DNA of 39,987 nucleotides. Origin: Candidatus Omnitrophota bacterium (GTDB lineage: Bacteria > Omnitrophota > Omnitrophia > Omnitrophales > JACROU01). This document shows, piece by piece, positions 1 to 7,287 of this stretch. Below the pieces are notes generated by a model. The model saw only the letters and a program-made list of their open reading frames with translations, was not told where the DNA came from and made no database searches. The stretch is from contig JACROU010000022.1 in assembly GCA_016214265.1 (NCBI GenBank), positions 1 through 39,987 on the forward strand, given 5' to 3'. The position numbers were made by a program, and so were the translations under genes. Position 1 is the stretch's first letter. Each line of letters starts with the position of its first letter.

Positions 1-12
1 ACCTGGCACCTA
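1..12. repeat. Truncated copy of palindromic intergenic repeat family A
   Basis: The window opens inside the right half (ACCTGGCACCTA) of the palindromic element seen complete at 859-886 and 27750-27781. What follows (taatttct) also matches the sequence after the 859-886 copy, so this is the same composite element cut by the window edge. Confidence 0.7.
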
Positions 13-20
13 ATTTCTGG

Positions 21-40
21 ATTCCCGCCTTCGCTGGAAT
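21..40. repeat. dRS3-like short inverted repeat
   Basis: The sequence ATTCCCGCCTTCGCTGGAAT has ATTCC/GGAAT inverted ends around a variable centre. This is the layout of the widespread ATTCCC-N8-GGGAAT class of dispersed repeats. It lies between repeat family A and panB. A shorter relative (acgggaatgaca) follows the family A copy at 859-886. Confidence 0.5.
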
Positions 41-54
41 GACAAAAAATACCC

Positions 55-849
55 ATGAAAATCACCGTTAAAGACATCCTCAATAAAAAGATCGCCCGAG
101 AGAAAATCTCTGTCCTCACGGCCTATGACGCTCCGTTCGCCGCGCTGGAGGAAGAGTGCGGCGTGGATATTTTGCTGGTCGGCGATTCTGTCGGCATGGT
201 GCTTTTGGGGCATGCCTCTACTCGGCCTGTGACGATGAAAGAAATTCTGCATCACACGAAAGCGGTGAGCCGCACCTCGAAAAGTAGTTTGATCGTCGCC
301 GATATGCCTTTCGGATCGTATGAAAACGGAGCGGCCGAGGCGGTCGCGAACGCGCGCCAATTGATCAAAGAAGGCGGCGCGCACGCGGTCAAGCTGGAAG
401 GCGGACGGGAAGAAGCGAAAGTCGTTTCCGCGCTTGTTAAAGCCAAAATTCCGATCATGGGTCATTTGGGACTGACGCCTCAGTCTGTGGAGTTTCTCGG
501 CGGATATAAAATTCAAGGCAAAAGCACTCAGGCCGCCAAACGCATTTTCGAGGACGCGAAATTACTCGATCGTCTCGGCGTTTTCGCGATCGTGCTCGAA
601 TGTGTTCCTGCCGTGCTCGCGAAAAAAATTACGAAAGCGGTGAAGGTACCCACCATCGGCATTGGCGCGGGGCCGGATTGCGACGGACAGGTGCTGGTGG
701 TGAATGATCTTTTGGGCATGAACGGAAATTCCAAATACCGTTTTGTGCGGGAGTACGCGAAACTGCGCCCGGTGATGAAACGTGCGATTCAACGTTATGT
801 GGGCGATGTTAAAACGGGGCGATTTCCGTCGAAGAAAGAAAGTTTTTAG
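55..849 (+). CDS. panB: 3-methyl-2-oxobutanoate hydroxymethyltransferase
   Basis: PanB transfers a hydroxymethyl group from 5,10-methylenetetrahydrofolate to 2-oxoisovalerate, giving ketopantoate, the first committed step of pantothenate and CoA synthesis. The 264 residues match the usual family length. Visible motifs include TAYDAPFA near residue 23, the metal-binding VGDSVGMVLLGH segment, ADMPFGSY, VKLEGG, GHLGLTPQS and TIGIGAG near the C-terminus. The ATG at 55 is followed by a good PanB N-terminus (MKITVKDI) but has no strong Shine-Dalgarno. Repeats flank the gene on both sides, so it is probably its own unit. Later CoA genes (coaC/coaB) lie near 16.3-17.4 kb, but panC and panD are not in the window. 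Confidence 0.96.
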   Translation: MKITVKDILNKKIAREKISVLTAYDAPFAALEEECGVDILLVGDSVGMVLLGHASTRPVTMKEILHHTKAVSRTSKSSLIVADMPFGSYENGAAEAVANARQLIKEGGAHAVKLEGGREEAKVVSALVKAKIPIMGHLGLTPQSVEFLGGYKIQGKSTQAAKRIFEDAKLLDRLGVFAIVLECVPAVLAKKITKAVKVPTIGIGAGPDCDGQVLVVNDLLGMNGNSKYRFVREYAKLRPVMKRAIQRYVGDVKTGRFPSKKESF

Positions 850-858
850 ATTTGGGAT

Positions 859-886
859 AGGTGCCAGGTTCATGAACCTGGCACCT
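859..886. repeat. Perfect 28-bp palindrome, repeat family A
   Basis: The half-site AGGTGCCAGGTTCA is followed directly by its exact reverse complement. The same sequence, extended to 32 bp, occurs at 27750-27781, and a half copy opens the window. It sits in the panB-sirC gap and is followed by a fragment (acgggaatgaca) of the dRS3-like repeat. It could fold as a hairpin in RNA. A REP-like mobile origin is inference; no transposase is nearby. Confidence 0.9.
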
Positions 887-915
887 GATTTCTCACGGGA
901 ATGACAGAATAAAAT

Positions 916-1446
916 ATGTATTACCCAATTTTTCTGAATTTGCGGGGCCGTTCGTGTTTGGTGATCGGAAAAGGCATAGAAGCGCGCCGGAAATCAAAAG
1001 CACTGCGTGAAGCGGGAGCTAAAGTGAGCGTTGTTTCGAAACCGCCAGCCCGACTCGAAAAATTTTTTCTGGTTGTTGCCGCGACGAATAATCCGGCATG
1101 GAATCGGCAAATTTCCAAGATGTGTTTTCGCCAAAACAAACTGGTGAATGTCGTCGATGTTCCGGGGTTGTGCAATTTTATTCATCCTTCACGGTTTCGC
1201 CAGGGGCCGCTTCAGATTGCGGTGTCGACGGGAGGCGCTAGTCCGGCGCTGGCCCGGCATATTCGCGAGACAGTTCAGAAGAACTGGGGAAAGTCGTGGG
1301 GACGACTCCTCGAGTTTTTGAAAAAGAACCGTCGGGGTATTTCAAAAAAAATGGCCAATACCCGATTTCGCAGAAAGATTTTTTCGCTGGTCCAGGCGGG
1401 CCGGATCCAGGAAGCAAAAAAAGAATTAATGAAGGAGCTGTCATGA
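916..1446 (+). CDS. Precorrin-2 dehydrogenase / sirohydrochlorin ferrochelatase-like protein, short form
   Basis: This belongs to the Met8/SirC/CysG N-terminal family, which oxidises precorrin-2 to sirohydrochlorin with NAD and in some members inserts iron. The N-terminus (YPIFLNLRGRSCLVIGKGIEARRK) carries the Rossmann motif and the RRK signature. VVAATNN at about 52-58 and NVVDVPGLCNFIHPS with STGGASPALARHIRE are typical. The protein has 176 residues against about 200 for the family. The missing stretch lies between the second strand (VSVVSKP) and FFLVVAATN, where relatives carry roughly 25 more residues. The frame is intact, so this is an in-frame contraction. Its stop overlaps the next ATG by four bases (ATGA). 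Neighbouring SUMT and hem genes support a siroheme/precorrin role. Confidence 0.85.
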   Translation: MYYPIFLNLRGRSCLVIGKGIEARRKSKALREAGAKVSVVSKPPARLEKFFLVVAATNNPAWNRQISKMCFRQNKLVNVVDVPGLCNFIHPSRFRQGPLQIAVSTGGASPALARHIRETVQKNWGKSWGRLLEFLKKNRRGISKKMANTRFRRKIFSLVQAGRIQEAKKELMKELS

Positions 1447-1904
1447 AAAGCGCATCGCCTTATTTTATCGTTCATGTCGCGGCAGCGGTTGTTGCCTACA
1501 TCAGTTTCGCGTTTTCATTCATTGCCGGACTCTTTTATTTATATCAAGACTGGCAGTTGAAGCATCGGCGTTTGGTGAAAGGGCCTTCGCTTGAGGCGAT
1601 GGAACGGCTGAGTTTCAACGGTCTTTTAATCGGACTTCCAGTACTGACGGCGGCACTTATTTCGGGATTCATCTGGCTCAAAATGGATTTCGGGACGCTC
1701 TGGTTTTGGAATTCAAAATTGACCTCGAGTGTTTTTGCCTGGTTGGTTTACTCCGTGCTTTTTTATTTTCATTATGTTTCGGGTGTGCACGGCCGCAAGA
1801 TGGTGATTCTTTCAGTGTGCGCGTTTTCGTTGATCGTGTTTATATTTTTGGGAATGAATTTCTTTGAGGCACAAATCCATGCACATTTCGAGCATCGGGC
1901 TTAA
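1443..1904 (+). CDS. Truncated CcsA/HemX-like cytochrome c assembly membrane protein
   Basis: This 153-residue integral membrane protein has about four hydrophobic segments. It aligns by eye with the C-terminal half of CcsA/HemX proteins: HVAAAVVAYISFAFSFIAGL corresponds to the histidine-bearing helix, SLEAMERLSFNGLLIGLPVLT to the family's leucine/phenylalanine-rich stretch, then LWFWNSKLTSS, FAWLVYSVLFYFHY and GRKMVILSV. Full-length HemX has about 260 residues, so the N-terminal helices are absent. The ATG at 1443 is chosen because it overlaps the upstream stop and has GAAGGAG before it; the frame stays open back to 1296, but that part overlaps sirC. HemX genes commonly precede hemA, as here, and are thought to affect HemA abundance or haem handling. 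Confidence 0.75.
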   Translation: MKSASPYFIVHVAAAVVAYISFAFSFIAGLFYLYQDWQLKHRRLVKGPSLEAMERLSFNGLLIGLPVLTAALISGFIWLKMDFGTLWFWNSKLTSSVFAWLVYSVLFYFHYVSGVHGRKMVILSVCAFSLIVFIFLGMNFFEAQIHAHFEHRA

Positions 1905-3135
1905 TCACAAAATTTGTCCTATTGCCGTCCGGGAGCGGCTGGCGTTTTCCAAAACTGCCATTCAGGAGGCCCTTGCCCGGATGAAGCAGAATATACACGC
2001 TTCCGAGTGGTTTTTGCTCTCTACCTGCAACCGCGTTGAAGCCTATTTTATTTCGCATGGCACCGGCCATGTCCGCGAAGAGTTTGAAAAATTCCTGTCT
2101 GATTTCCACAACATCGAAATTAAAGAATTCCGCAATTGTCTGTATCAATACGAAGATGAAGAAGCGGTGCGCCATTTGTTCAAGGTGATTTGCGGTTTGG
2201 ACTCGCTGGTTCTTGGCGAAAATGAAATTCACGGCCAAATCAAAGAAAGTTTCACGTGGGCCAGTGAGGCGGGAACGCTGGGTCCGGTGCTGGGACGGCT
2301 TTTCGAGCGTGCGTTTCAAGTGTCGAAAAAGGCGCGCACCGAAACCAAAATTAACGAAGGTGCGGTCAGCATTCCTTCGGTGGCGGTGGAACTTGCCGAG
2401 AAAATTTTCGGCCGGCTTCACGGAGAAAAAGTGCTGGTGCTCGGAACGGGCGAAATGAGCGAACTGACGCTGAAACATTTGGTGGCCTCGGGCGCGGGCG
2501 CGATTTTGGTGGCCAATCGCACGTACGAAAAAGCCGTGACGCTTGCCGCGCGATTTAACGCCGAGGCGGTGCATTTTGACGATTGGCTTACGCGCCTCAA
2601 GTCGGTGGATATCGTGATTACCTCCACCGCCGCGCCGCACGCGATTGTGACGCACGAGGATGTGGTGGGCGTGATGCGCTCGCGCCGGCAAAAGCCGCTT
2701 TTTCTGATCGATATCGCCGTTCCGCGGGATGTGGAATCGGAGGTCGCGAAAATCGACGACGTGTATTTGTACAACATCGATGATTTGCGGGTGGTGGCTG
2801 AAAGCAATTTGAAGGAGCGGAAAAAGGAAATCGAATCCTGCGAGCACATGATTCTCGAAAAGAGCGAAGAATTTTTTAAGTGGCTGAACGGTTTGGAATC
2901 TTCCGAAGTGATCAATCGTTTCCGCGAATATCTGGATTTTTGTCTGGAACAAGAACTCAACGGCCGCTTCCACGCTCTTCCCGAGGAAGAACGTAAACAG
3001 CTGGCTGACCGGTTGCGCGGAAAAATTATGCACGCGCCACTCGAGAAATTGAAAGAAGCCGCGAAAAATGGCGGCTCGCACCGTTATCTGGAAGCGATTG
3101 AGGCGTTATTTGATTTGGAGCGAATGAAACGATAG
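1879..3135 (+). CDS. hemA: Glutamyl-tRNA reductase
   Basis: HemA reduces glutamyl-tRNA(Glu) to glutamate-1-semialdehyde with NADPH, the entry step of C5 tetrapyrrole synthesis. The 418 residues are full length. The N-terminus (MHISSIGLNHK) is typical, the catalytic cysteine is C50 in LLSTCNRVEA, and the SLVLGENEIHGQIKESF and NADPH-binding VLGTGEMSELTLKHL motifs are intact. The C-terminal helical dimerisation region is present. The ATG at 1879 is preferred over the upstream TTG at 1864 because it gives the standard N-terminus. It overlaps the CcsA/HemX-like gene by 26 nt, suggesting coupled translation. The product feeds HemL, encoded 9 kb downstream. Confidence 0.97.
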   Translation: MHISSIGLNHKICPIAVRERLAFSKTAIQEALARMKQNIHASEWFLLSTCNRVEAYFISHGTGHVREEFEKFLSDFHNIEIKEFRNCLYQYEDEEAVRHLFKVICGLDSLVLGENEIHGQIKESFTWASEAGTLGPVLGRLFERAFQVSKKARTETKINEGAVSIPSVAVELAEKIFGRLHGEKVLVLGTGEMSELTLKHLVASGAGAILVANRTYEKAVTLAARFNAEAVHFDDWLTRLKSVDIVITSTAAPHAIVTHEDVVGVMRSRRQKPLFLIDIAVPRDVESEVAKIDDVYLYNIDDLRVVAESNLKERKKEIESCEHMILEKSEEFFKWLNGLESSEVINRFREYLDFCLEQELNGRFHALPEEERKQLADRLRGKIMHAPLEKLKEAAKNGGSHRYLEAIEALFDLERMKR

Positions 3136-3146
3136 AAGTCTACATG

Positions 3147-3170
3147 GTGGCACAAAGGTTCCAGGAACCT
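3147..3170 (+). repeat. 24-bp repeat family B, copy 1
   Basis: The unit is GTGGCAC, three variable bases, then the odd-centred palindrome RGTTCC-A-GGAACCT. Matching copies lie at 14434-14457 and 26482-26505. Here it fills the hemA-hemC gap and is read in frame with hemC, creating an ATG at 3144 that would add 12 residues to HemC. Confidence 0.8.
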
Positions 3171-3179
3171 GGGGGAAGT

Positions 3180-4094
3180 ATGAAAAAGAAGATTGTGATT
3201 GGGTCGCGGGGAAGCCGCCTGGCGCTTTATGAATCAGAAGCGGTGAAGCGAGCGCTTCTGGAACATTTTCCGCATCTTGAGATCGAGATTCGCATTATCA
3301 AAACCGAGGGCGATTCTAGGCTCGACCTGCCGCTTCCCGCGTTTGGCGGTAAGGGGGCTTTCACGAAAGAAATTGAGGAAGCGCTTCTGAAAAAAGAAAT
3401 CGATCTGGCGGTTCACAGCATCAAAGATTTGCCGACAACGCTTCCGGATGGATTGGAGTTGATCGCAGTACTTGAGCGCGAAGATCCGCGCGACTGTTTT
3501 ATTTCGAAGGATGGAAAAAAGCTGATGGATCTTCGAGCGGGCGCGAAAATTGGCACATCGAGTATTCGCCGCATCGCCCAACTGAAACGCCTGCGCGCCG
3601 ATCTGGAACCTGTCAATGTGCGCGGCAATGTCGAAACTCGCCTCCGCAAATTAAATGAAGGGGAATATGACGGTATGGTGATGGCTTACGCCGGACTGAA
3701 ACGTCTGGGGCTGGATCAGCATGTTTCTCAAATTCTCGACATCGATTTTTTTGTCCCGGCGTGCGGACAGGGAATTATCGGCATTGAAGCCCGCGAAAAC
3801 GATCAAGATTTGGTGGAGCTCTGCGCGGCCATCAACGATCCTGAGACGGAACTTCGTGGTGATGCTGAAAGAATGTTTCTTGCGTTTCTTGAGGGCGGAT
3901 GCCAGGTTCCGTGCGGCGTGCTGTCTGAAATTAAGGGCAGCCAAATTGTGATTCGTGCGGTGGTTCTCGCCCCCGATGGTTCGGAGGAAATTCGTTCGAT
4001 GAAACAGGGCCCGAGCGAGGATGCGTTGGAACTGGCCCGGCATCTCGCCGATGACGTGATTCGCCGGGGCGCCAAGAGGTTAATCGGTGATTAG
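3180..4094 (+). CDS. hemC: Hydroxymethylbilane synthase (porphobilinogen deaminase)
   Basis: HemC polymerises four porphobilinogens into hydroxymethylbilane. The 304 residues are full length. GSRGSRLALYE opens the protein, and SRLDLPLPAFGGKGAFTKEIEEALL, AVHSIKDLPTTLP, GTSSIRRIAQL and VRGNVETRLRKL are all recognisable. The dipyrromethane cofactor cysteine is C241 in LEGGCQVPCGV. The ATG at 3180 follows GGGGGAAG at good spacing; the ATG at 3144 in the same frame is rejected because its extension is made of repeat family B. The next gene starts eight bases before this stop. Confidence 0.97.
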   Translation: MKKKIVIGSRGSRLALYESEAVKRALLEHFPHLEIEIRIIKTEGDSRLDLPLPAFGGKGAFTKEIEEALLKKEIDLAVHSIKDLPTTLPDGLELIAVLEREDPRDCFISKDGKKLMDLRAGAKIGTSSIRRIAQLKRLRADLEPVNVRGNVETRLRKLNEGEYDGMVMAYAGLKRLGLDQHVSQILDIDFFVPACGQGIIGIEARENDQDLVELCAAINDPETELRGDAERMFLAFLEGGCQVPCGVLSEIKGSQIVIRAVVLAPDGSEEIRSMKQGPSEDALELARHLADDVIRRGAKRLIGD

Positions 4095-5595
4095 GAAAAA
4101 ATCCGGCGCAGTTTTTTTGGTCGGCGCGGGACCCGGAGACCCAGAGCTCGTGACGCTGCGCGGCCTCAAATTGATCGAATCTGCCGATGTGATTTTGTAT
4201 GACGCGCTGGTCAGTCCGCGGCTTCTGGAATACGCCAAAGACAATGTTGAAAAAATTTTCGTCGGCAAGGCCCACGGCGAATCGTCCCGTCAGAGCGCGA
4301 TCAATGACTTGATGGTTCAAAAAGCGCGGGCCGGGAAAATGCTCGTGCGGCTCAAGGGGGGCGACCCGATGGTGTTTGGCCGCGGCGGGGAAGAAATAGA
4401 ATTTTTAATCGCAAAAAAAATTGCTGTCGAAGTTGTGCCCGGGATTACGGCCGCGTTTGGCGCTTTTGCCTCGCTCGTGATTCCCGTGACGCATCGAAAA
4501 TACGCATCCCAGCTGGCGTTGATGACGGGACACGCAGATCCGGCGAAGAAATTATCCGGGCTGGATTATGAAAATTTGGCGCGATTTGACGGCACACTAA
4601 TTTTTTACATGGCCTCAAGCCGTCTTGCTCAAATTTGCCGGGAGTTGATTCGCCGTGGTAAAAAACCTGACACCCCCTGTGTCGTGGTACGCTGGGCGAC
4701 AACGCCGCTGGAAGAAAGCATTTCGGGAACGTTGAAAAATATTTTTGGGAAAGTCCGCCCGCGTGGATTGGAATCCCCCAGTCTGATTATTGTGGGGGAT
4801 GTGGTGCGGCACCGGTTAACAACGGACAAGTTTAAAACACGGCCGTTGTTTGGAAAGAAAATTTTAATCACGCGGTCGGCGAAGCAGTCGTTGCGTTTGC
4901 GCGACAAGCTGGAGCGTTTGGGAGCGGAAGTCATCAGCCTTCCAGCCATCCGGTTTTCGGCTCCGGTGTGGGGCCCTGTGGATGAGGCTATTGGCGGCCT
5001 CGAGAACAAAGATTTCGACTGGGTGGTTTTCACCAGTCAAAACGGAGTCGACTTTTTTTCCGACCGGCTCAGCGCAAAATCGAAAGATTGGCGGATTCTT
5101 GCCGGCGCCAAAATTGCCGTGATTGGATCCGCTACGGCCGAGCGGCTCGCGGAAAAAGGCATTCGGCCGGATTTAATTCCTCCAAAGTTTGTCGCGGAAT
5201 CACTGTTTGCCGCGCTGAAAAAACACAATATAAAAGGAAAACGATTTTTATTGCTTCGCGGCGACTTGGCCCGCCCATATTTGAGAGAAGTCCTCAAAAA
5301 AGCTGGCGCCATCGTGAAGGAAGTTGTGGTTTATCGGACGTTTCCGGAAAAAGCCCCCTCAGCGGCCGTGCTTCGGAACATCAAAGCGTGCGGTGTGGAT
5401 TTTATTCCATTTACCAGTTCATCGAGCGTCGAGAATTTTGTAAAATCAACGGGTTCAAGTTGGCTTGATGGAAAGACGAAAATCGTATCCATTGGGCCGG
5501 TAACGTCACGCACGCTGAAAAATTATGGCCTTAAGGTTTATCGCGAGGCGAAACAGTTTACGATAGATGGTTTGATTGATGCGATTTGCAAATAA
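4087..5595 (+). CDS. cobA-hemD: Uroporphyrinogen-III C-methyltransferase / uroporphyrinogen-III synthase fusion
   Basis: This is a two-domain enzyme of 502 residues. Residues about 8-245 are the SAM-dependent SUMT domain: VGAGPGDPELVTLRG, ADVILYDALVSPRLL, RLKGGDPMVFGRGGEE and VVPGITAAFGA. Residues about 255-502 are the HemD domain: KKILITRSAKQS, DWVVFTSQNGVDFF, and the C-terminal FIPFTSSSSVENFV. HemD closes and inverts hydroxymethylbilane to uroporphyrinogen III; SUMT methylates it to precorrin-2. The start is a GTG overlapping hemC by eight bases. The fusion is known in several bacterial groups. With the dehydrogenase at 916 it gives a complete route to sirohydrochlorin, directing flux toward siroheme, cobalamin or the siroheme-dependent haem route. 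Confidence 0.95.
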   Translation: MIRKKSGAVFLVGAGPGDPELVTLRGLKLIESADVILYDALVSPRLLEYAKDNVEKIFVGKAHGESSRQSAINDLMVQKARAGKMLVRLKGGDPMVFGRGGEEIEFLIAKKIAVEVVPGITAAFGAFASLVIPVTHRKYASQLALMTGHADPAKKLSGLDYENLARFDGTLIFYMASSRLAQICRELIRRGKKPDTPCVVVRWATTPLEESISGTLKNIFGKVRPRGLESPSLIIVGDVVRHRLTTDKFKTRPLFGKKILITRSAKQSLRLRDKLERLGAEVISLPAIRFSAPVWGPVDEAIGGLENKDFDWVVFTSQNGVDFFSDRLSAKSKDWRILAGAKIAVIGSATAERLAEKGIRPDLIPPKFVAESLFAALKKHNIKGKRFLLLRGDLARPYLREVLKKAGAIVKEVVVYRTFPEKAPSAAVLRNIKACGVDFIPFTSSSSVENFVKSTGSSWLDGKTKIVSIGPVTSRTLKNYGLKVYREAKQFTIDGLIDAICK

Positions 5596-5606
5596 AGGAG
5601 ATGCTC

Positions 5607-6194
5607 ATGAATAAGGTTGCTTCCGTTTTAATTTCTTCGCTGTTGATTTTCACTGTTGCCGGTTGCGCATCACACAAAAAACAAGAAAGGAAGTCCGAAA
5701 GTCCCATGCCAAAAAAAGCTGAAACCGTAGCTCCCGCCAAAACAAAAGTTGCCGTGCTTGAAACGGCCAAAGGAAATATCACATTCAAATTTTTCCCCGA
5801 CGATGCCCCAAAAACTGTGGAAAATTTTGTGCATGTGACAAATCAGGGATTTTATAACGGCCTGACATTTCACCGCGCTGTGAAAACACCGCGCCCCTTC
5901 GTGATTCAGGGCGGCGATCCGAAAGGGGATGGCACCGGAGGCCCGGGTTACACGATTCCGGCAGAATTTAATGCCCGTCCGCATTTGGAAGGCACTGTGG
6001 CGATGGCCCGCACCGAGGATCCGAACAGCGCGGGTTCGCAGTTTTATATTTGTCTTACTCCTCAGCCTGCGTTGGATGGCAAGTACACCGTGTTTGGTCA
6101 GGTGATCGAAGGACTTGAAAATATTCACAAGATCGACGCCGGTGACAAAATTATTTCCGTAAGAATTGAGGAACGAGAAATCGTTAAAAAATAA
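5607..6194 (+). CDS. Cyclophilin-type peptidyl-prolyl isomerase lipoprotein
   Basis: The 195 residues start with a lipoprotein signal (MNKVASVLISSLLIFTVAGC), with the lipidated cysteine probably C20 after a TVAG lipobox. A short charged linker follows. The cyclophilin domain begins near residue 46: FFPDDAPKTVENFVH, NGLTFHRAV with the catalytic-type arginine, FVIQGGDPKGDGTGGPGYTIPAEF, VAMARTEDPNSAGSQFYI and YTVFGQVIEG. It is expected to assist protein folding in the periplasm, anchored to a membrane. The ATG at 5607 is chosen because AAAGGAG (5594-5600) is six bases upstream; the ATG at 5601 is too close. It ends on the first base of the hemB start, placing a folding enzyme inside a haem operon with no obvious functional link. 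Confidence 0.93.
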   Translation: MNKVASVLISSLLIFTVAGCASHKKQERKSESPMPKKAETVAPAKTKVAVLETAKGNITFKFFPDDAPKTVENFVHVTNQGFYNGLTFHRAVKTPRPFVIQGGDPKGDGTGGPGYTIPAEFNARPHLEGTVAMARTEDPNSAGSQFYICLTPQPALDGKYTVFGQVIEGLENIHKIDAGDKIISVRIEEREIVKK

Positions 6195-7171
6195 TGATGA
6201 AATTTCCCGCTCTTAGATCTCGAAGATTGCGTGAAAATGCAGTTCTACGCAAATTGGTGAGTGAAACTCATCTTGGTCTTCAGCACTTGGTGATGCCGTA
6301 TTTTGTGCGGGAAGGAAAAGAGCTTCGTACGCCGATCCGCGCGCTGCCGGGGCTTTATCAATTCTCAATTTCCGGGCTTCTCAAAGATGTCGGTGAGCTG
6401 GTCCGGTCCGGCGTGCACTCGATTCTTCTTTTCGGCGTTCCGTCTGAAAAAGATTCGCTGGCCCGCTCGGCGTATTCCTCGAAAGGGATTGTTCAAAAAG
6501 CGGTGCGCGCGCTTAAAAAAGAATTTCCGAATTTGCTGGTGATTACGGATGTGTGCCTGTGTGCCTACATGGATCACGGGCATTGCGGCATCGTGCATAA
6601 CGGCCGCGTGCTGAATGATCCGTCACTCAAACTGCTTGCAAAAATTGCCGTGTCGCATGCCGATGCTGGAGCGGACGTGGTGGCTCCGAGCGATATGATG
6701 GACGGGCGTGTGGCGGCGATCCGCAAAGCGCTGGACGCCAATCAGTTTTCCGACATTCCGATTTTAAGTTACGCGGCCAAGTACACCTCCAGTTTTTACG
6801 GCCCGTTTCGCGAAGCCGCCGGGAGTTCCCCCAAATTTTCAGATCGCAAAGGCTATCAAATGAATTACGCGAACCGCCAGGAGGCGATGAAAGAAATTGC
6901 GATGGATATTGAGGAGGGCGCGGACATGGTCATGATCAAGCCGGCGCTTGCGTATCTGGACGTGATTCACGAAGCCAGCGAACGATTTTCGGTTCCGATC
7001 GCGGCGTATAACGTTAGCGGAGAATACGCGATGGTGAGCGCCTCGGAGGGGCTTCATCTTTTTCCCGAACGCGACATGGTGCTTGAAATTCTGACCGCCA
7101 TTCGCCGCGCTGGCGCCGACTTCATTATTTCCTACCACACCCGCCAGCTCGCCGAGTGGAAAATTATGTAG
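6194..7171 (+). CDS. hemB: Delta-aminolevulinic acid dehydratase (porphobilinogen synthase)
   Basis: HemB condenses two 5-aminolevulinate molecules into porphobilinogen. At 325 residues it is full length. The zinc-site cysteines C121, C123 and C131 are present in DVCLCAYMDHGHCGIV, so this is a zinc-type rather than magnesium-type enzyme. The Schiff-base lysines are K196 (LSYAAKYTSSFYGPFRE) and K249 (DMVMIKPALAYL). GYQMNYANRQEA is also typical. The start overlaps the cyclophilin stop in a TAATG arrangement; a second ATG at 6197 is possible. A hairpin at 7176 follows. Confidence 0.97.
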   Translation: MMKFPALRSRRLRENAVLRKLVSETHLGLQHLVMPYFVREGKELRTPIRALPGLYQFSISGLLKDVGELVRSGVHSILLFGVPSEKDSLARSAYSSKGIVQKAVRALKKEFPNLLVITDVCLCAYMDHGHCGIVHNGRVLNDPSLKLLAKIAVSHADAGADVVAPSDMMDGRVAAIRKALDANQFSDIPILSYAAKYTSSFYGPFREAAGSSPKFSDRKGYQMNYANRQEAMKEIAMDIEEGADMVMIKPALAYLDVIHEASERFSVPIAAYNVSGEYAMVSASEGLHLFPERDMVLEILTAIRRAGADFIISYHTRQLAEWKIM

Positions 7172-7175
7172 AACG

Positions 7176-7200
7176 AAAGAAGGTAGCGCTACCTTCTTTT
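7176..7200 (+). terminator. Perfect 24-bp palindrome, probable terminator after hemB (repeat family C)
   Basis: AAAGAAGGTAGC at 7176-7187 is followed directly by its exact reverse complement (7188-7199) and then T residues. It begins five bases after the hemB stop, so the RNA would form a stem with a U-rich 3' side. A degenerate relative (AAGGGAGCCGCTACCTT) lies after rpoZ near 16277-16293, so it may be both a repeat and a terminator. Confidence 0.6.
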
Positions 7201-7226
7201 GGCGGCTACCCACTACCCACTGCTTT

Positions 7227-7255
7227 TTGCTCTTCCACCACTTTCAAGGTATCCT
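7227..7255 (+). promoter_or_regulatory. Possible sigma-70 promoter for the two-component operon
   Basis: TTGCTC (7227-7232) and TATCCT (7250-7255) are spaced by 17 bases, 33 bases before the kinase ATG. The match is moderate, but the position directly after the hemB terminator-like palindrome fits. Confidence 0.4.
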
Positions 7256-7287
7256 TTAGTTAAGCCGAAAATGTGCCGAGGTGTTCT

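Noticed and set aside
1296..1442. A longer HemX-like protein starting at 1296
   Set aside because: This part overlaps the precorrin-2 dehydrogenase in another frame and reads as low-similarity sequence; the ATG at 1443 has the coupling overlap and ribosome site.
1840..3081. A 413-residue reading frame opposite hemA
   Set aside because: It is rich in His/Arg/Phe as expected from an antisense frame of a coding gene, and hemA is certain on the other strand.
5601..5606. Start of the cyclophilin lipoprotein at the ATG at 5601
   Set aside because: The ribosome site AAAGGAG ends directly against it, leaving no spacing; the ATG at 5607 is better placed.
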